A stretch of 64,000 nt of DNA from Alitta virens (GCA_932294295.1 OW028580.1:6424874-6488873); one strand, 5' to 3'. Positions 10,612-21,721 are shown, counted from the stretch's first letter. The notes: generated by a model from the letters alone, not told the origin. Numbers and translations are program-made.

Positions 10612-10884
10612 CTGTACATTGACAGTTAAATCGACAATTTAAACAGAAAAAAAAGGCCAGGGAAGACAGACGAACCAAGAGGTACACCAACAAGGATAAC
10701 TTTTTCCTGATGTATTCCTGCAGACTGTAGCGTTTAAAAGTGCGCCACTGTAAATTGAAAGATAAATCAAAAATTTAAACAGAAAAACAAAACCTGGAGG
10801 ACAGAGAAAAATATATTATTACCACACAGTAACGATATGTTTTTCCTGATGTATTCCTGCAAGCTGTAGTGTCCCAAAGTGTGC
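10612..10884. repeat. Diverged tandem duplication, period about 137 bp
   Basis: AATTTAAACAGAAAAA recurs at 10636 and 10772, and TTTTTCCTGATGTATTCCTG recurs at about 10702 and 10841. Two copies, clearly diverged, so an old duplication. Confidence 0.75.
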
Positions 10885-11541
10885 ACAGGTGTTCTATAAG
10901 TGTTCTCTGTATGTTCAAGATGTTAATGTTATGTGGTTCATTTGACTGTAACTACTTTTTGTCACGTCCTACAATCAATAGTTGGCCAAGAGTAACAAAT
11001 CAATGTCCCAAAAAGTTGCTGTCTCTGCTCTTCTGTCATGTGACCGAGTGATGTAGATACATTATGACACTTTGAGAAAGTCTCATGTCACTCATAAATA
11101 TTCAATACATTCACAAAGTAACAGACATGGAAGGTTCACAACTATATGCCACCAACTCAGAACAAATATTTAAACAGCGTAACGAACCAAATATGTTTGT
11201 TTATTGCACCATTATATTCCAATACCATCTAGGATTCAGCAAATCCATGTTATAATTAAGACCTTTTAGTTGATAAAACTCAGTTTTATCTCTCTGAAAC
11301 TTTAGTTAGAATACAGAATATAACTTATTTTGAACTTAATACCGCAATAGGCTTGCCTTTCAGGACACAATTTGTGTAAAATTTACTAACCTTAATGGCC
11401 AGGTGGTCTCAAAACTAAGGTTATATAGTATTATGAGTTAATGATACAGTTGAGCCCAGAATCATACCCCCTCCCTTGCTTGATGTTTTCTCATACATGA
11501 CAAAAAGCTGGTGAGATTTTAAGAAAGGGATTCCACAATAC
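10885..11541. other. Unlabelled AT-rich stretch
   Basis: Only a weak Tigger-module half (CCTTAATGGCCAGGTGGTCT near 11390) is seen. Confidence 0.35.
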
Positions 11542-12036
11542 TATATATATATATAATTTTTATTGACAGTAAAATATCATCCATGATATATATGTCATAA
11601 ATAAAATAAAGAACAGAAAATACAGGAATACAGAAAATACAGAAATATTCAAATACAATTTGTAAACTAGATAAGCATATGTTATACTAGTAATGCGGTT
11701 CCAGCCCCCAGACTTAATTTTTTTTAAATAATGTTTATAGTAACATCTATGTATGTATACTGTACAGTGTCAGAAGATGGAGAACATATAACTCACATAT
11801 CAATATCAATTAAGAATTTTCCCAGGCACCTCAGTAGCTCAGATTCCTTTGAGCACATGATAGATCTAAATTTATTGGTGTCATTCATTATGTCAAAATC
11901 ATATATGTTACCTCTAGCTTGATCAAACAGTCGTAGGCGCAGTGATGTGTTATTTGGACGTATTATTAATGAGTGTATCTCATCCTCAACTTCATTTAAG
12001 TTACATTTCGTACATAGTCTCTCTTCTACAGGTATT
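11542..12036 (-). mobile_element. LINE-B 3' end, 5'-truncated
   Basis: Reading the minus strand from about 12036, a C-terminal coding remnant (11793-12032) is followed by a 3' UTR. The UTR ends in a polyadenylation-like AATAAAA followed by (TA)n at 11541-11556. This is the usual form of a 5'-truncated LINE insertion. The same terminal UTR is at 9641 and 34617. The truncation point lies only about 80 bp upstream of the splice acceptor at 12119. Confidence 0.75.
11793..12032 (-). pseudogene. C-terminal fragment of LINE ORF2 (reverse transcriptase protein)
   Basis: Seventy-nine codons without stop or frameshift, then TGA. The peptide begins PVEERLCTKCNLNEVEDEIH and continues to ...LLRCLGKFLIDIDM. 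The R-x-C-x2-C-x5-VEDE-x-H pattern is the cysteine/histidine motif near the C-terminus of many LINE-encoded ORF2 proteins, which normally reads H-x3-C-P; here the last Cys is replaced (HSLIIRP). The endonuclease and RT domains are absent because the insertion is 5'-truncated just before this point; a stop lies in frame upstream. It cannot make a functional protein. The clade (CR1/Jockey/RTE-like) is not resolvable from this fragment. Confidence 0.7.
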
Positions 12037-12107
12037 AATTACTACAAACAATGGTGTTAAATCCAGTAATTATTGGTAAAAATGAATTGTGAATATAATT
12101 ATTTATA

Positions 12108-12119
12108 TTTTCCTTTCAG
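12108..12119 (+). promoter_or_regulatory. Splice acceptor (pyrimidine tract + CAG)
   Basis: TATTTTCCTTTCAG gives a pyrimidine-rich tract ending in CAG at 12117-12119, directly before the coding exon. An in-frame TGA (12121-12123) precedes the ATG, so the exon starts with 5' UTR. Confidence 0.6.
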
Positions 12120-12123
12120 CTGA

Positions 12124-12232
12124 ATGACGGCAATGTGGTCTAACACCGCAGCAGCCCTTATTATCGCTATCCTCGCTTGCGCATGCGCCATGGGCTCCAA
12201 GGTCAGGAAAAGAAGGACACGAAGTATCCCAG
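12124..12232 (+). CDS. First coding exon of a secreted protein (signal peptide + basic cleavage site); partial gene
   Basis: The exon encodes 36 codons plus one base (phase 1) and ends CAG|GTCAGT, one mismatch from the consensus donor. Two in-frame ATGs are possible, 12124 and 12133. The peptide starts MTAMWSNTAAALIIAILACA and continues CAMGSKVRKRRTRSIP. It has a hydrophobic core at residues 9-22, an A-C-A cleavage site near residue 22, then a furin-like R-K-R-R cluster at 28-31. G+C is well above the flanks. The product therefore enters the secretory pathway. Signal peptide, adjacent basic cluster and early exon end are the arrangement of R-spondin first coding exons; other growth factors or propeptides fit too. 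No furin-like cysteine-rich or other downstream exon was found in the window, so the identity stays open. A CRE palindrome lies in the intron at 12238. Confidence 0.6.
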
Positions 12233-12237
12233 GTCAG

Positions 12238-12245
12238 TGACGTCA
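12238..12245. promoter_or_regulatory. CRE palindrome TGACGTCA
   Basis: Perfect CREB/ATF consensus six bases after the coding exon's end. Confidence 0.3.
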
Positions 12246-12296
12246 TTTCATATCTATAATTAGATACATATCGGGAAAGAACATTTAATGACGTTA

Positions 12297-12366
12297 GATA
12301 TCCAGTGAATAAAGTGTGTTGGACTGAGTTCAAGCCTGGCAATGGCATGGAGGAACTGAGAAGATC
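12297..12366 (+). mobile_element. SINE-3 fragment copy 1
   Basis: ATATCCAGTGAATAAAGTGT, GAGTTCAAGCC and GGAGGAACTGAG parallel the head of the copy at 12446, with an internal deletion. Confidence 0.55.
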
Positions 12367-12445
12367 TTCATGAAGCTTTGGCAACAGTCAGTGATTATAG
12401 ATATAAATGTATGTCAGATAGAGATGAAAAGTTCATGGCTATCGA

Positions 12446-12695
12446 TATATCCAGGGGATAAAGTGTTGGGCTTGTACAGACATGGTCGTGGGTTCAAACC
12501 CAGCCACAGTATGGAAGAACTGAGCTCTTCTTAAAACTGCTCCATTCCACCCAGGTGCAAATGGGTACTTGGCTATAGGCAGAGATGGCAGCGGTCGAGT
12601 GCTTGACCAAACAAGCGCTGTTCCTAGGGAGTTGAGAAATGTTTACCAATATTGGCTGAGCTCATTTTGGACAGCAGACACAAAACCCAAATACA
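12446..12695 (+). mobile_element. SINE-3 copy 2 (tRNA-derived)
   Basis: B-box-like GGGTTCAAACCC (about 12491) follows a degenerate A-box region. The body has CATTCCACCCAGGTGCAAAT, then GGGTACTTGG and GGTCGAGTGCTTGACC, a layout seen in tRNA-SINEs of marine invertebrates. End uncertain. Confidence 0.6.
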
Positions 12696-13548
12696 TTTGC
12701 ATGTACATTTTACCACCAGAAAGCACCAGGGTTATATGTAATTAGGATTTAGATTTGAATTACTCTTTTCTTAGTGATAACTAATGAAGGTTTCTATCAG
12801 TTTTTCTGAAACCTTGAGAAGCATAATTAATTAGAATTTCAGATTGATTAGCGAGCTTGATATTGGCATTTCACAGAGAACGGCAATGACATTAATGCTA
12901 CATTCCAACCATATTATAAGTAATAATAAATGACAGAAAGATATGTGATGAAATATTTAAGCTGGACATAAATCTCATATTGTAGGTGTTAATCATAATA
13001 TAAATCAAACTTTGGTAAAAATTAATTAAATAAACCTAAAATAACCTTTGAGTCACAAGAAAAAGATTTTAAATTTGGCAGCTTTGTCATTAATAATTCC
13101 CTTAAAATCACCAATTCAGCTCCAGCTCCCAATTTCCATTGCATAGCAACTATTCTTAGAAGCAGTTGTCACAGACCTGCCATGACAGAATATTACAGAA
13201 TGTGGGACTGGAAATTTCACTGCTGATGTAACATTTTGATGAGAACTTTCTGGCTGACAGCACATCGCTGAAAGAATGTCACTGGGCCAGAAAATTCACT
13301 GGATGAAGGAAGGTTTCCTTTCTATCTGATGCCCAAATTCGATGATTTGGAGCTTTGCAGTCTCTCAGCCAACTACAAAACGAGAAAAGGCAAAGAATGA
13401 TAAAACATTGTTGTGTCACTGGATCCTGTGTAGGATTTAACACGATGTAAGTTTTTACTGTTGCTTTTGTTGTCGGGATGATTGCTATTGATTAGGAACG
13501 TTTAGTTTTGAGACGTCTGAAGGAATGATATCCTTGGATTGTACTGTA
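12696..13548. other. Unlabelled intron-like stretch
   Basis: AT-rich; no exon, RNA or repeat family recognised. Confidence 0.35.
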
Positions 13549-13840
13549 TCAATGCTACTGGGTCTGAAGCCTAGTCAGCTTATATGACCAGCAGCCAGAG
13601 GTAGACGTAATGATGAGATGATAAAGCGTGGCGTCTGCCCCATGTTATAAGTTTACCATTAGCGTGAGGTCGTTCATTCGCCTCAGCACAGACAAAGAGT
13701 ACAAGGCACTACTAATTTAAAATCTCTGGCAACTGGGATTCATCTGAGATGTAGCTCATGAACAGTGTCTGGGCTGGTTTTAAAACCCTGCACCTTCAGC
13801 AGAGCTAGCTAGTGTCTTAAACACTAGACCACTCGGATGC
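13549..13840 (-). mobile_element. SINE-2 copy 3, near full length
   Basis: Minus strand. The tRNA-like head lies at the high-coordinate end (GTGGTCTAGTGTTTAAGACA, then a diverged B box). The body and tail run down to CTACTGGGTCTGAAGC. One of the more complete copies. Confidence 0.85.
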
Positions 13841-13875
13841 TACATAAATTTAAGCAAAATAATGCTCTTAAAACT

Positions 13876-13995
13876 ACTGTAAGATGGTGTGGACTCCAAG
13901 ATGCCTTATCATCTCATCATTACGTCTGACTCTAGCGCCTTGTCATATAAGCTGACTAAGCTTTAGACCCAGTAGCACTGAGCCATTGAGACATA
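13876..13995 (+). mobile_element. SINE-2 copy 4, 3' half
   Basis: GATGGTGTGGACTCCAAG through ATCTCATCATTACGTCTGAC to CAGTAGCACTGAGCCATTGAGACAT. It lies head-on to copy 3, forming an inverted pair. Confidence 0.85.
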
Positions 13996-14478
13996 GTTTG
14001 TAGTTTACTTTTTTGATGGTAAAAGAAATCTATCCTTACACTTCTATCCATGCTCTGCTATCCCTACTTTGCTATCCTGACACTTGACAGGCAGGATCCC
14101 ACTAAATTGGAAAATGTCTTGTGTGTCACTTAGACCATGTTATGCTGCATATTTATCAGGGAATACTATGCAGTTAACACTAGATGTTGAAAGCTTTTAG
14201 TCGTTCAGGAAAATGTGGCCATTTATATGGGCATCTTGTAGACTTTAGAGCTAGCTGGGTTATTTTGCGCAGGAACTCGAGGAAGTAAACACAGTGTGTA
14301 ACTACCAATTTTCTTTTAATGTTATGATCAGCACTTTATACCTTGTATTTATCGCAAATGCCGACACGCTGGAATATGTCATGACTGCTGCATGTGCATG
14401 TAGAGAAAGGCTCAAACTTGGACAGGCCTGCCAATGGTATACATTGTAGCATAGCTCACTATCGAAGCTAGCAGACAA

Positions 14479-14787
14479 TAGTGGATTTTCGCGGAAGGTT
14501 CTCTATATTTCCACCGGGTGGCTATGAAAGAATACTGCAATTATATTGGCTGAAAAAGTTCCCGCCCTTGGCTGTGATTGGCTGAAGCGAAATGCATCCT
14601 AGCAGCAGTATTTTTAGTGCATTTTAATCTATATTGACACCTTATCATTCAGTTGTTTTTTGTTATTTTTCCGAGAAAGTTATATATATTGAATAAGTCA
14701 GTAATTATCTTCTACGTCTGAAAAGCAAAATGAGTAATAAGAGGAGACAAAGGACTTATGTCAGGGCTCTTCAGTGAAAATACTCTA
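14479..14787 (+). mobile_element. MITE-B copy 3
   Basis: TAGTGGATTTTCGCGGAAGG at the start and AGTGAAAATACTCTA at the end. Contains CCACCGGGTGGC, here diverged from CCACCAGGTGGC, and both ATTGGCTG sites. Confidence 0.88.
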
Positions 14788-15654
14788 TTATCTTTTATTT
14801 TTATGTAACTAAGGAACAATTACACAAGACTTCAATTACGGAGCTATTACAGACTTTATGGAAAGACCTGAGTGTTGCTAAGTTTAGAGAATTTGTATTT
14901 TCTTAATTATGGATTTCATCTTTGCAGTGTAATTAGTTTTGGAACTTACTGACTAATAGTATTAAAATCTAAGCAATCTTTTGGTGTTTATAATTGTGGG
15001 GTTTTTACTGACACCATTTCAGCTCCAGCATATGGTATTCCTTGTACAATAAATAAGGGTTTGTTTTGTTAGTAATGCTTACACTTCTTAAGTTACTTAA
15101 GCTTGTTGGTAGCAACCCGATTAACACTGGCAGCCAAAGAGCCGTGTAAAAAACCTTAGCTCCAGTTGTCTTGATGTGGAAAATAAGAGGCTTGACACTA
15201 TCTCCTGAGAAACCAGAAACTGGCCACCACTGGACGCTGGTCAGTTTAGAGTTTACACATCGAGATCATGTGTCCAGCCTCTCGGACCAAACATTCAATT
15301 ACTGCTTTTAAAGGCATTTTGCTATCTCCGCTCCGACCAACGCAATACAAATTTGCAGAGAATGTACTTTACTACTTTCTCAATGGGATTTAGTGGCAAC
15401 ATAGTGTCTGTTGGTCTTGATACTGTTGGGAGATACACTGATTTAGAACTGCTGCCCAATTTGACTCATTTAGAACTGCTGCCCAATTGGTTGATTGTAA
15501 CTGTTGCTGATGTTTTTTAAGGCCAGAGACACCATTTATATAGATCGGCTCTTAATGAGTCTTTATTTTAATCAATCTTCTGTTTTTACGTATAACTGTT
15601 GTATGGAACTTCTTTTTTTTTTTCATTAGGATGGTACTGGTTTTGAGAATTATT
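14788..15654. other. Unlabelled stretch
   Basis: A short direct repeat ATTTAGAACTGCTGCCCAAT occurs twice near 15441 and 15468. No gene supported. Confidence 0.35.
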
Positions 15655-16588
15655 GAACAATCTATTTATTTCTTGCTTTCTTTCTGAATTGCTTTCTTTA
15701 TTTATTTATTTCTGTCTAACTTTATTCTTTCTTTCCTTCATTCTTTCTTTTCTCTGTTTCTTTCCTTCTGTCTTTCTTTCTTTCTGTTTTTCTCTCTTCT
15801 TTCTATCTTTCTTTCTGTCATTCTTTCTTCTTTCTTTCTTCTTTCTGTCTTTCTGTCTTTCTTTCTTCTTTCTGTCTTTCTTTCTTCTTTCTGTCTTTCT
15901 TTCTTTCTTTTTTCTGTCTTTCTTTCTGTCTTTCTTTCTTTCTTCTTTCTGTCATTCTTTCTTCTTTCTATCTGTCTTTTTTCTTTCTTTCTTTCCTTCT
16001 TTCTTTCTTTTCTCTGTTTCTTTCCTTCTGTCTTTCTTTCTTTCTGTTTTTCTCTCTTCTTTCTATCTTTCTTTCTGTCATTCTTTCTTCTTTCTATCTG
16101 TCTTTTTTCTTTCTTTCTTTCCTTCATTCTTTCTTTTCTCTGTTTCTTTCCTTCTGTCTTTCTTTCTTTCTGTTTTTCTCTCTTCTTTCTATCTTTCTTT
16201 CTGTCTTTCTTTCTTCTTTCTGTCTTTCTTTCTTCTTTCTGTCTTTCTTTCTTTCTTTTTTCTGTCTTTCTTTCTGTCTTTCTTTCTTTCTTCTTTCTGT
16301 CATTCTTTCTTCTTTCTATCTGTCTTTTTTCTTTCTTTCTTTCCTTCTTTCTTTCTGTCTTTCTTCTTTCTGTCATTCTTTCTTCATTCTTTCTTCTTTC
16401 TTCTTTCTGTCTTTCTTTCTGTCTGTCTTTCTATCTTTCTTTCTGTCTTTCTTTCTCTTCTTTCTGTCTTTCTTTCTGTCTTTCTTTCTGTCTTTCTTTC
16501 TATCTTTCTTTCTGTCATTCTTTCTTCTTTCTGTCTTTCTTTCTTTCTGTCTTTCTTCTTTGTCTTTCTTCTTTCTATCTGTCTTTCT

Positions 16589-16631
<43 letters not shown>

Positions 16632-16702
16632 GTCTTTCTTTCTTTCTATCTTTCTTTCTGTCTTTCTTTCTGTCTTTCTTCTTTCTTTCCTTCATTCTTT
16701 AC
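15655..16702. repeat. 1-kb polypyrimidine (TTTC/TCTG)n tract with higher-order repeats
   Basis: Almost pure C/T on the plus strand for about 1 kb. Longer segments recur. CTTTTCTCTGTTTCTTTCC appears after TCCTTC at about 15734, 15994 and 16120, so blocks of about 126, 260 and 386 bp were duplicated. Apparent Phe/Leu/Ser and Arg/Lys/Glu open frames are by-products. Long homopurine-homopyrimidine tracts can form triplex (H-DNA). Confidence 0.97.
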
Positions 16703-18540
16703 TGCTGTCAGGCTTTACTACCTCTCTTCTTTAACTTAGTTTTCAATACCATGACAAATATTTTGATTGAACTCCTTAACATAAGAACAATTTGAAAGAT
16801 TATTCGAGAAACAATTCCCCTTTTTTGGGTACATCGAATAATGGTTGACCCGGAATAATGTAAAACACTTGTGTGTTCTAAGTGTGAAATTTATTGCTGA
16901 AGTTGGTGCCCACTTTTGAGGCGAATACTTTTCAGGACTTATAGATCTTAGTGATGTATGGGGAGACAGGTCTTGGTGCTAGGTCCTAGAGCCATAACTC
17001 AGAAAGGCCCTTTGCTGATAGACCATGTAGAATAGGAGGACCTATCATGATGAAAGAGTGGGGTCTTGTGAAGTCTTGGACATCCTACCATCCTGAGGTC
17101 ATTATGGGCCTCTAGGGCATGTTCTTGATGGTAGGCAGGTAGACATGACCTTAAAGACAAGACCCGCCAGCAGAGGTCATCTAGAAGTTATCCGGATGTA
17201 AAAGGTCATTTGGTACTTAGCATCATCAGGGGTATCTATTATGCAATGACCGAAAGGGTAATAAGCAACATGCACGGAGCTGCAACGGCCTTGACCTTTT
17301 GTCACAAAGGGCACATTGCAAACGTGATGTTAGCTTGGAGACTGTGTAAGAATGCCTCGAGGGCTAAGCAAGGACATGTTGCCACCGTATTTTTTTGATT
17401 ACAAAGCGCTGTTCTTTTCAAGTAAACTAGTATATTGTTTTTCCCAGTCTGGATATATGACCAATGTTTTTAGAAATAGTCCAGTTTCAATGATGTTGAC
17501 ACCCAAAGCATTTTGTGTTAGTCTTTCAACGCTAAATTGGAAGAATTTTCTAAGAATACAGCTTGGCAACTGGAAAGATTTAAATTCAGCAATTCCTTAA
17601 GAATCAACTTGTTTTTAATGCATAATTATTTTACTTTCAATATCAATCATATCTAAGCCCCTGTTTTGAGAAATGTCGGCTAACTATAAAATAAATTTAT
17701 TTTTTCCCATGGGATTATATTAAAAATGCATTCCAAATCTTTAATTTTTGCTCTTTAGATATCTATGAAATGAAATTTTTACAGTTTTGCTGCAGAATAA
17801 TTTTGAGGTATTATTTTTTAAGTAAAATTACTGTGTGATGCATTTTTCACAGCTCAGTTGAAAAATATCGACTAAATAAAATGACTTTTAGTTTGATTTT
17901 CGATCAGATAATTTTGTTTAAAATAAATATGTGAAGATTAATACATCTGGATAAATTGATTTCCATAATTCTCAAACTTTCAATCTTTGCACTCCAGTTT
18001 TTTGTAAAATTACACGAAACAGTGTCTAGATTTACACAAGGATAGCTAGCAATGTAATTCTAGCCTTTGTTATTCAGAATGCCTTAAGACCAGTTGTATC
18101 TTCTTTAACTCTCCTTAAGCACGTGACAGGTGGTAAAGGCCATTCACCCCGACCTACAGTAGGTCAGTAGATAATTAGGTCATGCGATCCATTAGGTTAA
18201 TGCCCCATGAGTACATGCTTTGTTTAAAGAAACATTCACTGGTGAAAGTTACAGCATCTTGGCAATCATTCTTTCCTGTTGGCTTGTAAATGTACAGTAT
18301 TTTGTGTGTATTTTGTGTATTTTGTGTATATTGGCCAATCATAGGCCTATCATTTTAATCCCTTTTCAAGCCCTACAAGGGACAAGGGCTGAGTGGCCAT
18401 TCGCTTTCATTCCTTCGTTCCCACCCGCCCAATACCCTTAAAATAATTTATTAATTCTAGATGGTTCACCATTTTTCTCGATATTATTCATTGTATAACA
18501 TATTTATCATATGTATATGTATTTTCAGTCTTTCACAGTG
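16703..18540. other. AT-rich stretch, no gene supported
   Basis: The 16930-17340 part has a more even composition but every frame is short. The remainder is T/A-rich with no repeats recognised. Confidence 0.4.
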
Positions 18541-18542
18541 AG

Positions 18543-18668
18543 TATTATTGTCTAAGTTATGATAACACTAGAATAAGTCCTGTGCTGATTATTATTGTCT
18601 AAGTTATGATAAGACTAGGATAAGTCTTGTACTGTTTAAGTTACCATAAGACTAGAGTAAGTCATTGC
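18543..18668. repeat. Diverged tandem repeat, about 2.5 copies
   Basis: ATTATTGTCTAAGTTATGAT recurs at 18544 and 18591. A shortened third unit (TTTAAGTTACCATAAGACTA) starts near 18635. Confidence 0.8.
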
Positions 18669-19111
18669 TTTTGCTCATGACGTTTATACTAATATATATA
18701 AGTTTCATTCATGTTAAAGTTGAATAACTAACATGTATGTTTTCAGAGACATTCTTGTATGTGTGTTCTGATTCATGTATGTTGCCAATAAAGGCCTATT
18801 CAAGCCACTCACAAGAGACCACATTCTCGTTTCCTTGCCAGATGGGTTTAATGAGATTTGTTAAAGTCTTTTGTACAGATTACTGTTGCTAAGATAGAGT
18901 ACTGACAATGACAGTGTATAATGTGTATAGATTACTGTTGCTGAGATATAGTCGTTGATTGTTGATTTATATGATAAACAAGAAAAGCTGTCTTTAAAAA
19001 AAGAAACCTGTACCAGACTTGTTTGAGATTATTGTAGATTGTGCTGAATAAAGAATTTTTTTGTAAATGGGGAAAAATTAAATGAATAACATGTAAACAT
19101 ATTTATTTAAA

Positions 19112-19205
19112 AAAAAAAGACTTTGCCCTGGTTGGATTCGTACCCAGGTCCTTCAACCCCCAATTGTAATCATACCAGCGCCTCTGACAATTTTGCCACT
19201 GCAGC
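19112..19205 (-). mobile_element. tRNA-like Pol III fragment, possible SINE head
   Basis: Minus strand shows a B-box-like GGGTACGAATCCA and an A-box-like AGGCGCTGGTATGA at plausible spacing, followed by a T run. The T-arm stem is imperfect, so this is not called as a tRNA gene. Confidence 0.3.
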
Positions 19206-19923
19206 AGGCTATTTATAGCACGAAATGTATGCATTTTGCATACATTTGGTAACCAATATTTAGCTAAAATCGGCTGAAACTGGTCATAGAGCAACAGAGC
19301 TACAGAACTGCCTTATGTGGGCATGCACAGAAAGTGATGACGAAACTGTGCCAATCCTCCAATAAATTCGTAAACCTGATCACGGAAGTACCTCTAATTA
19401 AGCAGTAAGATATCTGAAGTTAGAGGTGTTCTATAGGTTAAGATCTGGTACAAAAACCCAAAGCTAGTTGACTCTGTAGTTCTAAACAAACCGAATCTCA
19501 AACATTTAATTGTTGGGTCTGGTATACACCTGCTTAAGAAAGTGTCAACACTCACCAAAACCTCTGAAACTTTTCATAAGTCTTTCATTAACATACTGTA
19601 TGTGTGATAGAAATACTTTAATCTCGAAATTATATTAAAACCATCTCTGTGATATTGTCTGAATGACATTGTGCCCTTTCTTTTAAGAACTACTATAGCC
19701 TACAGTAGCCATGATGAATCACTGTGTTGTTTCAGCATCCCATTTCATTAAGGTATTTCTCTTTCCTATGGAGCAGATATGCCTCTTTTATGAAGAACTG
19801 TGGCAGCTCAGATTAGCTATTGTCTCACAGCACTAGTAAACAAACAATGTCGTACTTATGGAAATTTAAGGTTATGTTTGTCTAAGAAGAAAGCCCTAGA
19901 CATCTAAACCAGACATCTGAGTG

Positions 19924-20010
19924 TGACGTCATCATCCTTTGATGTCTCTTGGTTCTTTGTGATACCACCAGGGGGCAACCTTACTTCCTGTCTCTCATCC
20001 TATGACGTCA
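19924..20010. promoter_or_regulatory. CRE - CTCF-like - CRE cluster
   Basis: TGACGTCA at 19924-19931 and 20003-20010 flank CCACCAGGGGGCAA at 19965-19978. The latter matches 13 of 14 positions of the CTCF core CCASYAGRKGGCRS. A plausible insulator or enhancer; motif evidence only. Confidence 0.4.
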
Positions 20011-20113
20011 TAAAGTTGCGTAAGACTTTCACATGTGACAGTTTGGCGTAAGTCAAGGCTGCTTTCTTTCCCTTTATCTTATTGTGTCCTTCATGAGGTA
20101 TTTTTCTGTCCCA

Positions 20114-20138
20114 TAGATAGATAGATAGATAGACAGAT
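20114..20138. repeat. (GATA)n
   Basis: Short GATA/GACA array. Confidence 0.85.
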
Positions 20139-20197
20139 GTTTGCTGATGCAATAGAATCTAAACAAAATTTTTTTATTCAGTTATGCATATGTTGCT

Positions 20198-20203
20198 ATT
20201 ATA

Positions 20204-20236
<33 letters not shown>

Positions 20237-20240
20237 AGTA
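20198..20240. repeat. (TA)n followed by poly(T)
   Basis: Dinucleotide run passing into a T homopolymer. Confidence 0.9.
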
Positions 20241-20439
20241 GACAATTTAGACTTTTTTATTTTTTTTTTAAATTGTTTTTCTTTTAGTGAAATTTAACGG
20301 AAGCATGCAGTAGCATCCCTCACACTGTCTGAGAGGTCGGTGCATGCAGGCATTCCTCTTCCATCCATGGGGGCCACTTGATAACGACAAAGTCTTGTCC
20401 TAAAGTGGTCCCCAGTCCTTTCAAATATTCATCCATTAC

Positions 20440-20511
20440 TTTTTTTTTATACAAAATGTTAATAACTTGTATACAGAAAGGACAATAAAGTGATTCTGAT
20501 TCTGATAGATA
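20440..20511 (+). mobile_element. LINE-type 3' end with (TTCTGA)n tail
   Basis: GGACAATAAAGTGATTCTGA with a second TTCTGA unit: polyadenylation signal directly followed by a hexamer tail. The tail leads straight into a GATA microsatellite. Confidence 0.5.
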
Positions 20512-20528
20512 GATAGATAGACAGATAG

Positions 20529-20560
<32 letters not shown>
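20505..20560. repeat. (GATA)n microsatellite
   Basis: About 13 GATA/GACA/AATA units grown from the LINE tail before it. Confidence 0.9.
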
Positions 20561-21720
20561 GCCTGGTCAGAGAATATTGGTTTAATATCAATATTGGCTT
20601 TAATATTAATATTAGTCCGAAGCTCTTAGGCTGACACACGTTCGTGATGGCATGGCCTCTGACATCCAGAGTGATAATGGCCTGTGGTCAGCCCACTGGA
20701 CATTTGCTTGACCAGCAAACAATGGCGGACATCAACTGACCACTAATGTCCACCTGGCTCGTCAGTGGTCATTTTTCAAAGGTTAATCCCCTGCCGTTTG
20801 CTGAATGGGATAAAAGTGTGAAACTAGGTCATTGTGCTTTATTTATTTGTGAAGCACTGTTTCATATTGTTTAGATCTGTATACACTGTAGTGTGACTTG
20901 GAATTTAAGTCTGTGCTGAGACAAGCTCATTGTCCAACACATGCGGTAAATGTGTACATTTCTGAATAGCTGTCACAATTTGTTTCTAATTAGACATACA
21001 AAATGAAGTGATAGATATTAGAAAAATCAAATATGATTAAATTAAAATTATAGATATGATAGTTGCATTGGAACCTAGAGGTAAAATGGATTGTTAACAA
21101 AATAGTTTGGGCCCCAAATTGTGGTCTTAGCAGTGAGGTGGTCTTGTAAACTGGTTCAACTAGAGATTAATATTTAGCTACGTTTTTATTCATTTAAAAA
21201 TCATTTAAGTCATCAAATGTTCAGTTATGTAAATATTCTATGGTCTAACCTCAATTGTATGCCGAGTTACCACTGGTAGTTAAATTCTGCACTGCCTGCA
21301 ATTGTCAAGTTAAACGGCGGATGCAAATTTACTACGAAAGATCATTTTACCACTGGTGATTAAAAATAAGTGAGATGTTTATTTTGAGCTACAAACGACA
21401 CTTTGCAAATTCTACGACTGCTTGCTGTAAATATACTCTCAGTGCAACACAGGTAAAACCAATCTATTTCTGTTACATAGGCTCTGCAAGTTTCCTAGTT
21501 TTAGGTAATGAAATTTGTGCAGGGAAATGTGCATGAAAGGGTTCTATGATTAAATGGAGTTCCATATAAAGCCATCCATTAATTATTCATGCATTTGTTA
21601 ATTCAATATCTCACTCACTAGCAAAATGACCTCAGTTTTGACAATAGAGGCAGCTTGTTGTGTGTGATAGTTTAGAAGAACCGCATACATGCAATTCAAC
21701 TATATAGAAGAACTAGCTTG
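20561..21720. other. AT-rich stretch
   Basis: Holds one Tigger-module right arm (GGTCTTAGCAGTGAGGTGGT near 21123). Otherwise nothing recognised. Confidence 0.35.
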
Positions 21721-21721
21721 A

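Noticed and set aside
15653..16795. A 380-codon Phe/Leu/Ser-rich frame and opposing Arg/Lys/Glu-rich frames
   Set aside because: By-products of the polypyrimidine tract.
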